Under the pieces are notes generated by a model that had not been told where the DNA came from, ran no database searches, and saw only the letters and a list, made by a program, of their open reading frames with translations. Source: JAEZPW01 sp035629075 (GTDB taxonomy: Bacteria; Acidobacteriota; Terriglobia; Terriglobales; Acidobacteriaceae). From it: a DNA stretch of 64,000 nucleotides. Positions 34,969 to 43,651 of the stretch are shown here, one piece after another; the first letter of the stretch is position 1; the number at the start of each line of letters is the position of its first letter. The translations under genes were made by a program, and so were the position numbers. The stretch lies in contig DASPIK010000099.1 in assembly GCA_035629075.1 (NCBI GenBank), positions 1-64,000 on the forward strand. Direction: 5' to 3'.

Positions 34969-37344
34969 ATGTACGGTATGGTGCCTCCAACCCCGCCCAG
35001 TGAATCCAAGCGGCTCGAGAAGCTGCGGCAGTATCGCATTCTTGACTCTCCTCCAGAGCCCGTATTCGATAATCTCACGCGGCTGGCGTCGCTTCTCTGT
35101 AACACGCCGATGTCGGTTATCACACTCGTGGACGAGCGGAGACAATGGTTCAAATCAAGACTCGGGATCGAGATTCGTGAAACGCCTCGCGAAATCGCGT
35201 TCTGTTCGCACGCGATCGAGGAACGTGATCTCTTCATCGTTAAGGACGCCCGTTCTGATCCTCGATTCGCGGACAATCCGATGGTGACCGGCGATCCTGA
35301 AATTCGTTTCTATGCTGGTGCACCGCTCACGGCTCCCGGAGGGTGCAATATCGGCACGTTGGCAGTGATTGACCGTGTGCCACGTGACCTCACCGACGAG
35401 CAACGCAAGGCACTGATGTTGCTGGCCAAGCACGTGGTCGATCAGCTAGAGATGAGGTGGAGCCTGGAACATCGGCATCAAGCACTTCGCGCCGTTGTAG
35501 AAGCGTGTCCGCTGGCCATAATCGGAGTGGACCTCAAGGGCAGAGTCTTAATGTGGAATGAAAGTGCCGAGCAGATGTTCGGTTACACCGAGAATGAGGT
35601 GAGGGGGAACCTACTCCCGATTATTCCCGCTGGAGAAGACACAACTGTTTTGAAAATGGCCCAGGCGACTGGTAAAGACATCATTCGAGACTTCGAGACC
35701 CGTAGAGTTAGGAAAGATGGTGTCCAGATCGACGTTTCAATCTCTGCCGCTCCCATGCTGGGCGAGCATGGTGAAGTCTTTGGGGTAATGGGGGTGCTCG
35801 AGGACGTAACGCAGCGGAAACTTGCCCGCGAACAACTGGAACGTTCGGTCTCACTATTGCGGGCGACGCTGGAATCTACTGCCGATGGGCTACTGGCCGT
35901 GGATAGGCAGGGCCACATCCTGATGTTCAACGAGCGGCTCGCCGAGATGTGGCATATACCGAAGGAGTTGCTCGAATCAGACGACCTGACCCAAGTCATC
36001 GAACAGGCGGCTCCACAGTTACGGGATCCGGAACACTTCATCGAAAAGATCCGTCGATTCCTAAGTGGCGAAGACTTTCAGACAGCAGACGTACTTCAAT
36101 TCAAGGATGGGCGGATTTTCGAGCGTTACTCGCTGCCGCAGGTGATCGGTGGGGAGGTGGTTGGCCGTGTATTTAGTTACCGCGACATAACTCGCCGTAC
36201 CCAGTTGGAAGAACAGCTACGTCACGCGCAGAAGATGGAAGCTATCGGACAACTTGCGGGAGGTATCGCGCACGACTTCAACAATCTTCTTAACGTCATT
36301 GTGGGTTACACCGCCCTTATTCAGGCGCGCGCCGGTAATGATCTTGGGCTCCTTGAGCACGCGGGACAAGTTATGAAGGCGGCTGATCGCGCAACTGCGC
36401 TCACTCGCCAGTTACTCGTATTCAGCCGAAAGCAGGTGCTGCAGACGCAGGTTCTCGATCTGAATAAGGTCGTCAGCGACTTGACGAAGATGTTGCCGAG
36501 GGTGCTGGGTGAGGACATCAGTCTGAGCGTACGGCTTGGCGCGGAACTGGGCAGTGTGAAAGCGGATCCTGGTCAAATCGAGCAGGTCTTGATGAATCTT
36601 TGCATCAATGCCCGTGATGCGATGCCTAATGGGGGCCAGCTTGAAATCGGGACATACGATCTTACTGTTGATGAGCAGATAGGTATCGCGGCCCCCGGAG
36701 ACTATGTTGTTGTTTCCGTGCGTGATACCGGTCAGGGTATGACAGAAGACGTGAGAGCCCACATTTTCGAGCCATTCTTCACGACAAAGCAACCAGGCAA
36801 GGGAACGGGGCTCGGATTGGCCACCGTTTACGCGATTGTCCGCCAGAGCGATGGATTCATAGACGTTCAGAGCGAGCCAGGTCAAGGCAGCCTGTTCCGA
36901 GTGTATTTGCCACGCGTCCAGGACGGCACGCCGAGTGGACGGGCTTCTGAAGGCAGTTCCAGTCACGCCGGAGGCAGCGAGACTATTCTGGTGGTTGAAG
37001 ATGAAGCAAGCCTGCGGGAACTGATAGTCCATGTTTTGAAACGCTGGGGATACACCGTGCTTGAGGCTCAGGATGGCGCCGAAGCGATCGGGTGCGCTGA
37101 AAAGCACGGCGGGCCCATCGATCTCCTCTTGACCGACGTGGTCATGCCGGGGATGAGGGGGTGGGAAGTGACAGAGCGCATACAACGAATAAGGCCCGAC
37201 GTGAAAGTCCTGTATATCTCAGGTTACGCCGACGATCTCGTGCCGGGACGCAGCCGAATCGACCCTGAAGCAGCATTTCTTCAGAAGCCCTTCACGCCCG
37301 ATGCACTTGCTAACAAGGTGCGCGAGGTACTGACAGCCGACTGA
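34969..37344 (+). CDS. hybrid sensor histidine kinase, GAF-PAS-PAS-HK-REC
   Basis: This 791-residue soluble kinase contains a GAF domain (about 30-160), two PAS domains (about 172-290 and 303-420), a HisKA helix with His435 in GGIAHDFNNLLN, an ATPase domain (NLCINARDAMP, DTGQGM, GTGLGLATVYAIV) and a C-terminal receiver with phospho-acceptor Asp723 in LLLTDVVMPG. The layout matches cytoplasmic phosphorelay kinases common in soil bacteria; signal and output are unknown. ATG 34969 is preferred, with ATG 34978 equally possible. The GTG at 34897 would add a poorly conserved 24-residue extension. The next gene follows after 79 bases and is unlikely to be functionally linked. Confidence 0.92.
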   Translation: MYGMVPPTPPSESKRLEKLRQYRILDSPPEPVFDNLTRLASLLCNTPMSVITLVDERRQWFKSRLGIEIRETPREIAFCSHAIEERDLFIVKDARSDPRFADNPMVTGDPEIRFYAGAPLTAPGGCNIGTLAVIDRVPRDLTDEQRKALMLLAKHVVDQLEMRWSLEHRHQALRAVVEACPLAIIGVDLKGRVLMWNESAEQMFGYTENEVRGNLLPIIPAGEDTTVLKMAQATGKDIIRDFETRRVRKDGVQIDVSISAAPMLGEHGEVFGVMGVLEDVTQRKLAREQLERSVSLLRATLESTADGLLAVDRQGHILMFNERLAEMWHIPKELLESDDLTQVIEQAAPQLRDPEHFIEKIRRFLSGEDFQTADVLQFKDGRIFERYSLPQVIGGEVVGRVFSYRDITRRTQLEEQLRHAQKMEAIGQLAGGIAHDFNNLLNVIVGYTALIQARAGNDLGLLEHAGQVMKAADRATALTRQLLVFSRKQVLQTQVLDLNKVVSDLTKMLPRVLGEDISLSVRLGAELGSVKADPGQIEQVLMNLCINARDAMPNGGQLEIGTYDLTVDEQIGIAAPGDYVVVSVRDTGQGMTEDVRAHIFEPFFTTKQPGKGTGLGLATVYAIVRQSDGFIDVQSEPGQGSLFRVYLPRVQDGTPSGRASEGSSSHAGGSETILVVEDEASLRELIVHVLKRWGYTVLEAQDGAEAIGCAEKHGGPIDLLLTDVVMPGMRGWEVTERIQRIRPDVKVLYISGYADDLVPGRSRIDPEAAFLQKPFTPDALANKVREVLTAD

Positions 37345-37423
37345 TGCATATTGCTCCGGCTTCCGCCCCCACACAATTGACTCGGGTTCAGCTAGCGGCG
37401 ACAATCCAGCTTGAGGGTCAAGC

Positions 37424-37786
37424 ATGGGACATTATGCAGCGGCGGCCAGAGTGACGCATGACATGGTCACCACAGCCTTTGAAATAGATGGCTACAGGGT
37501 TGTCAGGAATCTCGGGATCGTACGTGGAATAGTGGTGCGTTCACGGTCTCTGATCGGGACCATTGGCGCGAGTCTTCAGACCATCGTCGGCGGCAACATA
37601 ACGTTGCTTACACAACTGTGTGAGAGAACGCGGAGCGAAGCCTTCGAACTCATGATTCAGCACGCGTCCGATCTCGGTGCCAATGCAGTTATTGGCGCAC
37701 GTTATGACGCGACAGAGGTAATGCAAGGAGTGACGGAGGTGCTTGCTTACGGAACGGCTGTAGTCGTCGAACCCGTCGGCCGCTAG
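37424..37786 (+). CDS. YbjQ/UPF0145 family protein
   Basis: This 120-residue protein matches the YbjQ family: FEIDGYRVVRNLGIVRGIVVRS near the N terminus, a central helix with Asp/Glu and the GANAVIGARYDATEV core, ending GTAVVVEPV. Homologues form pentameric rings of unknown function and are often annotated as heavy-metal-binding domains. ATG 37424 has GAGGG eight bases upstream; the family core begins about 13 residues later, at ATG 37463, which is a possible alternative start. Confidence 0.88.
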   Translation: MGHYAAAARVTHDMVTTAFEIDGYRVVRNLGIVRGIVVRSRSLIGTIGASLQTIVGGNITLLTQLCERTRSEAFELMIQHASDLGANAVIGARYDATEVMQGVTEVLAYGTAVVVEPVGR

Positions 37787-37797
37787 AAGTAAGATGA

Positions 37798-37829
37798 ACG
37801 AGAACGGCCCTGTCGACCGCCGTTCTCGT
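37798..37829. terminator. hairpin between convergent genes
   Basis: ACGAGAACGG (37798-37807) pairs with CCGTTCTCGT (37820-37829) across 12 bases. It lies 12 bases after the ybjQ-like stop and faces the FmdB-like gene, but has no T tract on either strand. Confidence 0.6.
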
Positions 37830-37873
37830 GGCGGTCACTCAAGAGGACAGGCACCCGGCCTGCCGGACATCCC

Positions 37874-38065
37874 TCAGGTTCCGCCGCCGCAGGCAGCGGC
37901 CGCTTTGGCCGTATTCGATGGCTTTGCCCCGCCCATCGAAAAAACCGAGATCTGTTGGTCCAAATTCGAGCTCTGGCACAGTGGGCAGCGTGTCTGAGAG
38001 TTCCCATACACCAGCGCCTCGAATCGCTTTTTGCAATCTTTACAAATGTATTCGAAAATCGGCAT
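37874..38065 (-). CDS. FmdB-family zinc-ribbon protein
   Basis: This 63-residue protein begins MPIFEYICKDCKKRFEALV and continues with RCPLCQSSNL, giving two CxxC knuckles of a zinc ribbon. It ends in a short Ala/Gly tail, as in the FmdB/CxxC_CxxC_SSSS family of putative regulatory proteins. The exact function is unknown. It is divergent from the YheT-type hydrolase gene, so 38066-38167 probably holds both promoters. Confidence 0.9.
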   Translation of the reverse strand: MPIFEYICKDCKKRFEALVYGNSQTRCPLCQSSNLDQQISVFSMGGAKPSNTAKAAAACGGGT

Positions 38066-38167
38066 ACGACTCCCGGTGGGCTACTCACAGTAGCCTGCAA
38101 GTCTTTATTAAGTGTGGCGCAAATTTTCGCGGTCTGTTTTACCGATTATAAATTGGACGAACCTGAT

Positions 38168-39250
38168 TTGAAGACAGAAACAAACCTTAGTACGGGCCAT
38201 TGCATTTGTGAGAAACGTGAAAATGTCCAGTCTCGTACGGGAGAAGTCTGTTTCGTACCGGGCAAGTTCGTTCCCCGTCGCGGGTTGCGTTCGGGGCATC
38301 TTCAGACTCTTGTCAGTCACGTCTTGCCCCGCAGGGATTCGCTTCCAGCGCCAGAAAGGCGCTTATTCCGCATAGAGGATGAGGTACAAATCGCCTGCGA
38401 TTGCCACTGGCAAAGTAGTCGTCGAAACCGATTCACCGTGATCATAGTCCATGGGCTTGAGGGTTCCAGCGAATCACAGTATGTGATCGGCACGGCCAAC
38501 AAGGCTTGGGCTGCCGGCATGAACGTCGTTCGAATGAACGTTCGAGGTTGCGGGGACACGGAATCGTTGGCAGCTACGCTTTACCACTCAGGAATGTCGG
38601 CTGACATCGGGGCCGTTGTGGACGAACTCATTCGGGAAGAAGGCTTGCCCCGGCTTGGACTGGCGGGGTTCTCGATGGGGGGCAACCAAGTGCTGAAGCT
38701 TGCGGGCGAGTGGGGCAGCGGAGTGATTGGGCCTGCACCGGAACAGGTGTCTGGAGTCGTTGCAGTGTCGCCAGCTATGGATCTATCCCTATCGGCGGAC
38801 GCGTTGCATATGCCGGAAAACCGTATTTACGAGTGGCGCTTCCTTTTGTCGCTTCGCGCGCGTTTGCGGCGTAAGGCGCGATTGTTTCCCGGGCGTTATG
38901 AGATCAGGAATTGGTGGTGGCGCAGCATTCGGGACTTCGATAATAGGGTCACGTCAGTTCTGTCTGGTTTTCGAGACGCGGAGGATTACTACCAAAAAGC
39001 CAGTTCGGGACGAGTCTTGGACCGCATCACCCTGCCGACCCTGGTCATTCACGCTAAAGACGATCCGTTCATTCGTGTGTTACCGGAGACCCGCGCGAAG
39101 CTGATCTCGAATGACAACATTAGTTACGTCGAAACTGACCACGGCGGACACTGTGGTTTTCTGGGCAAGTGCGACGGTCACGACGGGCGCTGGGCAGAAA
39201 TCCAGATCATCAATTTCTTCTTGGATCAGGAGAGACGACGTGGATGCTGA
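38168..39250 (+). CDS. YheT-type alpha/beta hydrolase
   Basis: This hydrolase, about 360 residues long, has the YheT/ABHD1-3 N-terminal signature RRGLRSGHLQTLVSHVLPRR, then HGLEGSS, nucleophile Ser in GLAGFSMGGNQ, the Asp of HAKDDPFI and the His of ETDHGGHCGF. Such enzymes act on esters or lipids in the cytoplasm. The start is uncertain: the frame is open back to 37955, but that part is antisense to fmdB. TTG 38168 is proposed because a TATAAA element at 38147-38152 would place transcription just upstream; GTG 38114 is another option. It overlaps the next gene by 11 bases. Confidence 0.82.
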   Translation: MKTETNLSTGHCICEKRENVQSRTGEVCFVPGKFVPRRGLRSGHLQTLVSHVLPRRDSLPAPERRLFRIEDEVQIACDCHWQSSRRNRFTVIIVHGLEGSSESQYVIGTANKAWAAGMNVVRMNVRGCGDTESLAATLYHSGMSADIGAVVDELIREEGLPRLGLAGFSMGGNQVLKLAGEWGSGVIGPAPEQVSGVVAVSPAMDLSLSADALHMPENRIYEWRFLLSLRARLRRKARLFPGRYEIRNWWWRSIRDFDNRVTSVLSGFRDAEDYYQKASSGRVLDRITLPTLVIHAKDDPFIRVLPETRAKLISNDNISYVETDHGGHCGFLGKCDGHDGRWAEIQIINFFLDQERRRGC

Positions 39251-39791
39251 CTGGTCCGTTGAGATGGGCCATGGTGACCCGGTTCTGGAGTTTCCATGGT
39301 CGTCCGACAGTCCGGGAGTCAAATTCTATGATTTGAAGCGCCATCCGGAATTGCTATCGAGTGTCCCTGAGGCGGTTGAGCACGAACCGATCGGCCATTT
39401 CCTGGCAGCGGTGAATGACGCGAATTCCATCTTCCAAACTGCGAAATGCGACGTTTGGGAGGAAACGGACCGTCCGTCAGGCCGGTTTCGGTTCTGCTCA
39501 TACGTGGATGTGCTGTTTGCAAATCGCGATCGTCAGTTGTCGTTTGAAGCCCACGAAAAACTTGGCCGAGATCTCGTAGCTATTGTGGATCCGGTCGACC
39601 TGAACGATTGCTCAGCGGAGTTCATCGTCCGCAGGTGCTTCTACCATTTCGAAGGTGAGTCGGATTCGCACCCAGGGCTTTGCGTCACCTGTTATGTCAA
39701 GGGGTTCGGTTCTGCATCCCTCGATGCCCGCGCGAGGTGGGCCGAAGCACTCGCCGTCGTTTGCAAGGCTTTGTTGTCAGAAGCGAACTAG
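39240..39791 (+). CDS. conserved-looking hypothetical protein, coupled to the hydrolase
   Basis: I do not recognise this 183-residue soluble protein. It contains SVEMGHGDPVLEFPWSSD near the N terminus and several Cys and Trp residues, with no signal peptide, membrane helix or named motif. GTG 39240 is chosen because AGGAG lies seven bases upstream and the codon sits inside the end of the YheT-type gene, giving an 11-base overlap and translational coupling. A shared process with that hydrolase is therefore probable. The next feature is tRNA-Arg on the same strand. Confidence 0.75.
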   Translation: MDADWSVEMGHGDPVLEFPWSSDSPGVKFYDLKRHPELLSSVPEAVEHEPIGHFLAAVNDANSIFQTAKCDVWEETDRPSGRFRFCSYVDVLFANRDRQLSFEAHEKLGRDLVAIVDPVDLNDCSAEFIVRRCFYHFEGESDSHPGLCVTCYVKGFGSASLDARARWAEALAVVCKALLSEAN

Positions 39792-39859
39792 ACCTGACCA
39801 GTCCGGACCGAGTCGCACTCGTTTGTGAATTCTGGAAACGATTATCAGGGGAGCCAAGC

Positions 39860-39865
39860 TATAAT
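39860..39865 (+). promoter_or_regulatory. -10 element for tRNA-Arg
   Basis: A perfect TATAAT lies nine bases before the tRNA 5' end. The -35 region is weak (AACGAT at 39837-39842 with 17-base spacing). Confidence 0.6.
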
Positions 39866-39874
39866 CATTGAGAC

Positions 39875-39951
39875 CGGGGCGTAGCTCAGGTGGATAGAGC
39901 ATCTGCCTTCTAAGCAGAGGGTCGTCGGTTCGAGTCCGGCCGCCCCGGCCA
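39875..39951 (+). tRNA. tRNA-Arg (UCU)
   Basis: Acceptor CGGGGCG/CGCCCCG, anticodon stem TCTGC/GCAGA with loop CTTCTAA (anticodon TCT), T arm GTCGG/CCGGC, discriminator G and encoded CCA at 39949-39951; 77 bases. Confidence 0.97.
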
Positions 39952-40061
39952 TGTACCCCATCCTGCCTTTGTCATTCCGTGAAAGCAGAACGTTCATCAC
40001 AAGCTGACGATGAATTGTCGTCTTTTCGTTCGCGACCGAACATCTGTTACGAGCCGGTGCG

Positions 40062-40343
40062 CTACATTGCCAAAGTTGCGAACGCCAGACCGAGGACACC
40101 ATCGGTGACGTACCGAACTTCCACAGGGACAGTGTGACGGATATTGCTGAGCGGCTCGACCACAGTAATCCTCATCTGCGTGCCCGCCACTAGACCGGAG
40201 GTTGGAACACCGGAGTCGAGCAGGACCGACATTCCGCCTCCGCCGACTTGCTCAACAAAGCCGAGTCTCAGCCCGGCTTCGTTGAGCGCGATAGCTTCCC
40301 GTTGCATTGAAAGACGTTCGAATTGCCGCCGATTAGAAGACAT
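40062..40343 (-). CDS. PilZ-domain protein
   Basis: This 93-residue single-domain protein has the PilZ RxxxR motif (Arg6-Arg10, RRQFER), while the second c-di-GMP contact motif D/NxSxxG reads QVGGGG (residues 32-37), so the Asp/Asn and Ser are missing. It ends in a beta barrel with VPVEVRYVTDGVLGLAF. It could be a c-di-GMP effector with weakened binding or a non-binding scaffold like PilZ of type IV pili; a pilT gene lies elsewhere in the window. ATG 40343 is preferred because the upstream 18 codons are not PilZ-like. Confidence 0.82.
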   Translation of the reverse strand: MSSNRRQFERLSMQREAIALNEAGLRLGFVEQVGGGGMSVLLDSGVPTSGLVAGTQMRITVVEPLSNIRHTVPVEVRYVTDGVLGLAFATLAM

Positions 40344-40421
40344 CGATGATCCTGTTCTGCTGCAGATTATATTTGCGCAGACGATGTTTTCAATCATTGA
40401 GTGTCTCCGGCGCGCTGAGAT

Positions 40422-41603
40422 TCACTTTCCTCCAAGCACCAATTTCGCAATGGTGGACAGTTGCATGTTCGAGGTTCCTTCGTAAATCTTGCCGATCTTC
40501 GAATCACGGAAGTATTTCTCGACGGGGTAATCTCTCGTAAAGCCGTATCCCCCGTAAATCTCGACGGCGAGAGAAGCGACACGCTCGGCAACCTGGGAGC
40601 AGAACAGCTTGGTCATGGCCGCCTGTTTCACGAAGTCCATGCCTGCGTCCTTCATGCGTGCTGCGTTGTAAACCATGAGGCGGGCGGCCTCGATTTCCGT
40701 TCCCATCTGTGCGAGTTGGTACTGAATTCCTTGAAAGTCGGCGATAGGCTTACCGAACTGCTTGCGTTCCTGCGCGTACCGGAGCGCATATTCCCAAGCA
40801 CCCTGCGCCAACCCGAGCATCTGAGCGCCAATGCCGATGCGCCCTTCATTCAAAGTTTCGATCGCGATCTTGTATCCCTTGCCTCTTTCGCCCAGAACAT
40901 TGCCGACCGGAACGCGGCAGTTATCGAGGATCAGCTCGCAAGTGCTCGAGGCACGTATGCCCAGCTTGTCTTCCTTTTTGCCGACTGTGAATCCGGGGAA
41001 ACCCTTCTCAAGGATGTACGCTGTGATGCCGCGATAGCCCGCAGCAGGATCAAGCGTGGCGAAGATGATGAAAAGGGAAGCCTCCTTGCCATTCGTGATC
41101 CACAGCTTTTGTCCGTTCAGGACAAATTCATCACCCTTGAGCTCGGCTCTGGTCTGGAGCGCGAACGCGTCGGATCCAGACGCCGCTTCGCTGAGGGCGT
41201 ACGCGCCGACCCACTCGGTCGCCATTTTGGGCAGGTATTTCTTTTTCTGCTCCTCTGAGCCCCATCGAAGCAGTGCGTTATTAACGAGCGTGTTCTGCAC
41301 GTCGACAACAACACCGGCTGATGCGTCTACACGCGACATCTCTTCGACGGCAAGAATCGCGTCGAAAAATTTTCCTCCGCTACCGCCGTAGAGTTCGGGG
41401 ATTTCGATCCCCATCAGACCGAGCTGGAAGAACTTTTCGAGAAGTGTCTCGCTGAAGATCCCCTTCTCATCCATTTCACGAACGAGCGGACGGACGTTGT
41501 CCTGCGCGAATTCGCGGACGCTGTCCCGGAAGAGCTGTTCGTCTTCAGTTAATGCGACTAGGGGAGCAGGCGTAAGTGCCTGCTGTACGGATGTTTCTGC
41601 CAT
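40422..41603 (-). CDS. acyl-CoA dehydrogenase
   Basis: This 393-residue flavoenzyme of the short/branched-chain acyl-CoA dehydrogenase family has the signature AYALSEAASGSDA, FAD and substrate segments WITNGKEASLFIIF and ERKQFGKPIADFQ, and the C-terminal catalytic Glu in GKIYEGTSNMQL. It catalyses alpha,beta-dehydrogenation of acyl-CoA with electron transfer to ETF. Length is normal. It stands alone on the minus strand with no etfAB or hydratase near, so its exact acyl chain and pathway cannot be told. Confidence 0.96.
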   Translation of the reverse strand: MAETSVQQALTPAPLVALTEDEQLFRDSVREFAQDNVRPLVREMDEKGIFSETLLEKFFQLGLMGIEIPELYGGSGGKFFDAILAVEEMSRVDASAGVVVDVQNTLVNNALLRWGSEEQKKKYLPKMATEWVGAYALSEAASGSDAFALQTRAELKGDEFVLNGQKLWITNGKEASLFIIFATLDPAAGYRGITAYILEKGFPGFTVGKKEDKLGIRASSTCELILDNCRVPVGNVLGERGKGYKIAIETLNEGRIGIGAQMLGLAQGAWEYALRYAQERKQFGKPIADFQGIQYQLAQMGTEIEAARLMVYNAARMKDAGMDFVKQAAMTKLFCSQVAERVASLAVEIYGGYGFTRDYPVEKYFRDSKIGKIYEGTSNMQLSTIAKLVLGGK

Positions 41604-41709
41604 CTTTATGCCTCACCCAGAGAAATAAAGGACTGAGGATGATAGCAAAGGCGGGGTCTTTTCGTCAGAACAGGGGCTATAGGCGGATTGGCGTGAGCAC
41701 GCGCGTAGC

Positions 41710-42591
41710 TTATTTCGGTTCTCGGCGATACACCACTCTGAGCTTGTCTGCGCCGATGATGCGCCTGACCTGCGCGCGGGCGTGTGCCGACCACGGACCC
41801 TGGCCGTCAAGCTTGAGGTACGCCTGCCAGTGCTTCAGCGCCTTCCTGGGTTCGCGCGTCTTTTCATACGCAAGCGCCAGGTTGTAATGAGCATCGGCGT
41901 AGGTTGGAGCCAGCAAAACCGCATTCTTGTAGGCTTCAATCGCGGCCGGTATGCGCGACGTCTCGTCGAGCACGTTGCCTAGATCGAAGTACGCGAGTGC
42001 GTACCTGGGAGACGCGGCGATTGCTTCGCGGTAGTGATGCTCGGCTGCCGCGAAATCCCGCCGGTGATAATAGATCGTGCCTACATTGATATGCGCAGCC
42101 GCGTGTAGCGGTTCGATTTCAAGCAGCTTCAGGTAAGTCGAAATGGCCTCATCTTGCGAAACAGGATCTTCTTCCAGAGAGATTCCGCGAGCGAACAGTT
42201 CCTGAACGGTCTCAGCAACCCGCATTGTTCTGACGTTCGCGGCTACAACCTTATCTGCCGGCGCGAAGTCGAGCATGAACTGTCCAGCAATAGGTTCCAC
42301 AGCCTGACCTTCATGCCTGAACACGACGCGTCCGTGATACGAGTAGGTTCCCGATTCGAGCAGGGGATTCTCCATGCCCGAGACTTGCCGCTGCATAGCC
42401 TCGAGCGACTCTCGGATAACGGCAGGCCGCACGTGTTTTGCGCGGAGGTCCCTAATTTTCTTTAGCTGGATGAGGTCAAAAAAAGAAAAGAAGTCCCCGG
42501 CTGCAACCAGCCCGGCTTTCTGCCACTGCGCGAGCTGCTGTCCGGTAATCCGAAGAATCCGTAAGACGTCCGCCCGATGATAACGAGTCAC
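41710..42591 (-). CDS. MerR-type DNA-binding domain fused to TPR repeats
   Basis: This 293-residue protein has an N-terminal winged-helix domain (about 1-70) starting RADVLRILRITGQQLAQWQK, as in MerR/excisionase proteins, and a middle beta-rich segment (75-125). It also has at least three TPR units (about 140-260), visible as HINVGTIYYHRRDFAAAEHH, ALAYFDLGNVLDE and ADAHYNLALAYEK. This suggests a transcription factor whose activity depends on protein partners. No coiled-coil dimer helix or metal Cys of classical MerR is seen. It ends 106 bases upstream of the start of the acyl-CoA dehydrogenase gene, so co-expression is possible. Confidence 0.85.
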   Translation of the reverse strand: MTRYHRADVLRILRITGQQLAQWQKAGLVAAGDFFSFFDLIQLKKIRDLRAKHVRPAVIRESLEAMQRQVSGMENPLLESGTYSYHGRVVFRHEGQAVEPIAGQFMLDFAPADKVVAANVRTMRVAETVQELFARGISLEEDPVSQDEAISTYLKLLEIEPLHAAAHINVGTIYYHRRDFAAAEHHYREAIAASPRYALAYFDLGNVLDETSRIPAAIEAYKNAVLLAPTYADAHYNLALAYEKTREPRKALKHWQAYLKLDGQGPWSAHARAQVRRIIGADKLRVVYRREPK

Positions 42592-42751
42592 GGTTTTTTC
42601 ACTTCGAGCACGCCTATTATGGTGAAGAAATTACGAAAACCGCAAGCGGATTCTTAGCAGTTCGGCGGGCAAATGCATGAAAATACGTTCGATTGCACCT
42701 ATGTTGCAGCAGTGCAATGTATTGTGGTGCTGGTGAAGCGAAGGAGGCATC

Positions 42752-43453
42752 ATGTTCATTGGCCACTTCGGCCTTGCGTTCGCGGCTAAACGTGCGGCAC
42801 CAAGAAGTTCGTTAGCCACGCTTTTTTCTGCGGCTGCATCAATTGACCTCGTATGGCCGGTCTTTCTTCTCGCGGGAGTGGAGCATGTGCGGATCGCTCC
42901 CGGAATAACTCGACTAACGCCGCTGGATTTTTATCACTATCCCGTAACGCACAGTCTATTGGCGGTCGCGGGTTGGTCGGTCCTATTCGGTGTCGGTTAT
43001 TTTCTCTTAAGGCGCTACTTTCGAGGAGCGATCGTTGTCGGTCTACTGGTTACGAGTCACTGGGCGCTCGACGCGCTGGTCCACCGTCCGGATCTTCCCC
43101 TCGCACCCGGTGACCCGACAAAGATCGGGCTCGGGTTGTGGAATCATCCACCAGTCGCGATCCTTCTGGAACTGGCTATCTTTGTAGCGGGCCTGATTGT
43201 GTATCTGCGTACGACAACATCGCAAGACCGCATAGGGTCCGCAGCAATCTGGTCGCTTGCCGCCTTCCTGCTGATCACGTGGGTAGCGAATCTGGTTGGC
43301 CCACCCCCACCGAGCGTCAACGCACTTGCGTCAGTGGCCTTGTTGGCATGGCTGTTAATTCCCTGGGCAGCATGGGGCGATAGACACCGCACAGTCGGAA
43401 AACGCATTCAGCAGGCGTTCAGACCCTTTACGGCAAACGGCGCTGGCATTTAG
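42752..43453 (+). CDS. multi-pass membrane protein, putative metal-dependent
   Basis: This 233-residue protein has about six to seven hydrophobic helices. Conserved-looking polar clusters are MFIGHFGLAFAAKR at the start, YHYPVTHSLL and SHWALDALVHRPDLPL; such paired His/Asp motifs resemble the YdjM/DUF457 type of inner-membrane metal-dependent hydrolases. The role is unknown. A tRNA-Thr gene follows in the same direction after 17 bases, which suggests shared transcription or a promoter inside the gene's end. Confidence 0.8.
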   Translation: MFIGHFGLAFAAKRAAPRSSLATLFSAAASIDLVWPVFLLAGVEHVRIAPGITRLTPLDFYHYPVTHSLLAVAGWSVLFGVGYFLLRRYFRGAIVVGLLVTSHWALDALVHRPDLPLAPGDPTKIGLGLWNHPPVAILLELAIFVAGLIVYLRTTTSQDRIGSAAIWSLAAFLLITWVANLVGPPPPSVNALASVALLAWLLIPWAAWGDRHRTVGKRIQQAFRPFTANGAGI

Positions 43454-43470
43454 AATCGTTCTCGACGCAC

Positions 43471-43546
43471 GCCGACGTAGCTCAGTTGGTAGAGCAGTCG
43501 ATTCGTAATCGACAGGTCATCGGTTCAAGTCCGATCGTCGGCTCCA
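43471..43546 (+). tRNA. tRNA-Thr (CGU)
   Basis: Acceptor GCCGACG/CGTCGGC, D arm GCTCAGTTGGTAGAGC, anticodon stem GTCGA/TCGAC with loop TTCGTAA (anticodon CGT), T arm with GGTTCAAGT and encoded CCA at 43544-43546. Confidence 0.97.
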
Positions 43547-43551
43547 GAATC

Positions 43552-43580
43552 AGCCCCGCCCAGTGGCGGGGCTTTGTCGT
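43552..43580 (+). terminator. intrinsic terminator of tRNA-Thr
   Basis: AGCCCCGCC (43552-43560), loop CAGT, GGCGGGGCT (43565-43573), then TTGTCGTTT. It lies five bases past the tRNA. Confidence 0.88.
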
Positions 43581-43651
43581 TTAGCAACCTGTGCGCAGCC
43601 GGTCGGTACAGGAATCCTGCTAAGGGGACTACAACGCACCCTCCGTCATGG

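Noticed and set aside
37955..38167. N-terminal extension of the YheT-type hydrolase
   Set aside because: It is antisense to the fmdB-like gene, and the family begins near the RRGLRSGHLQT motif.
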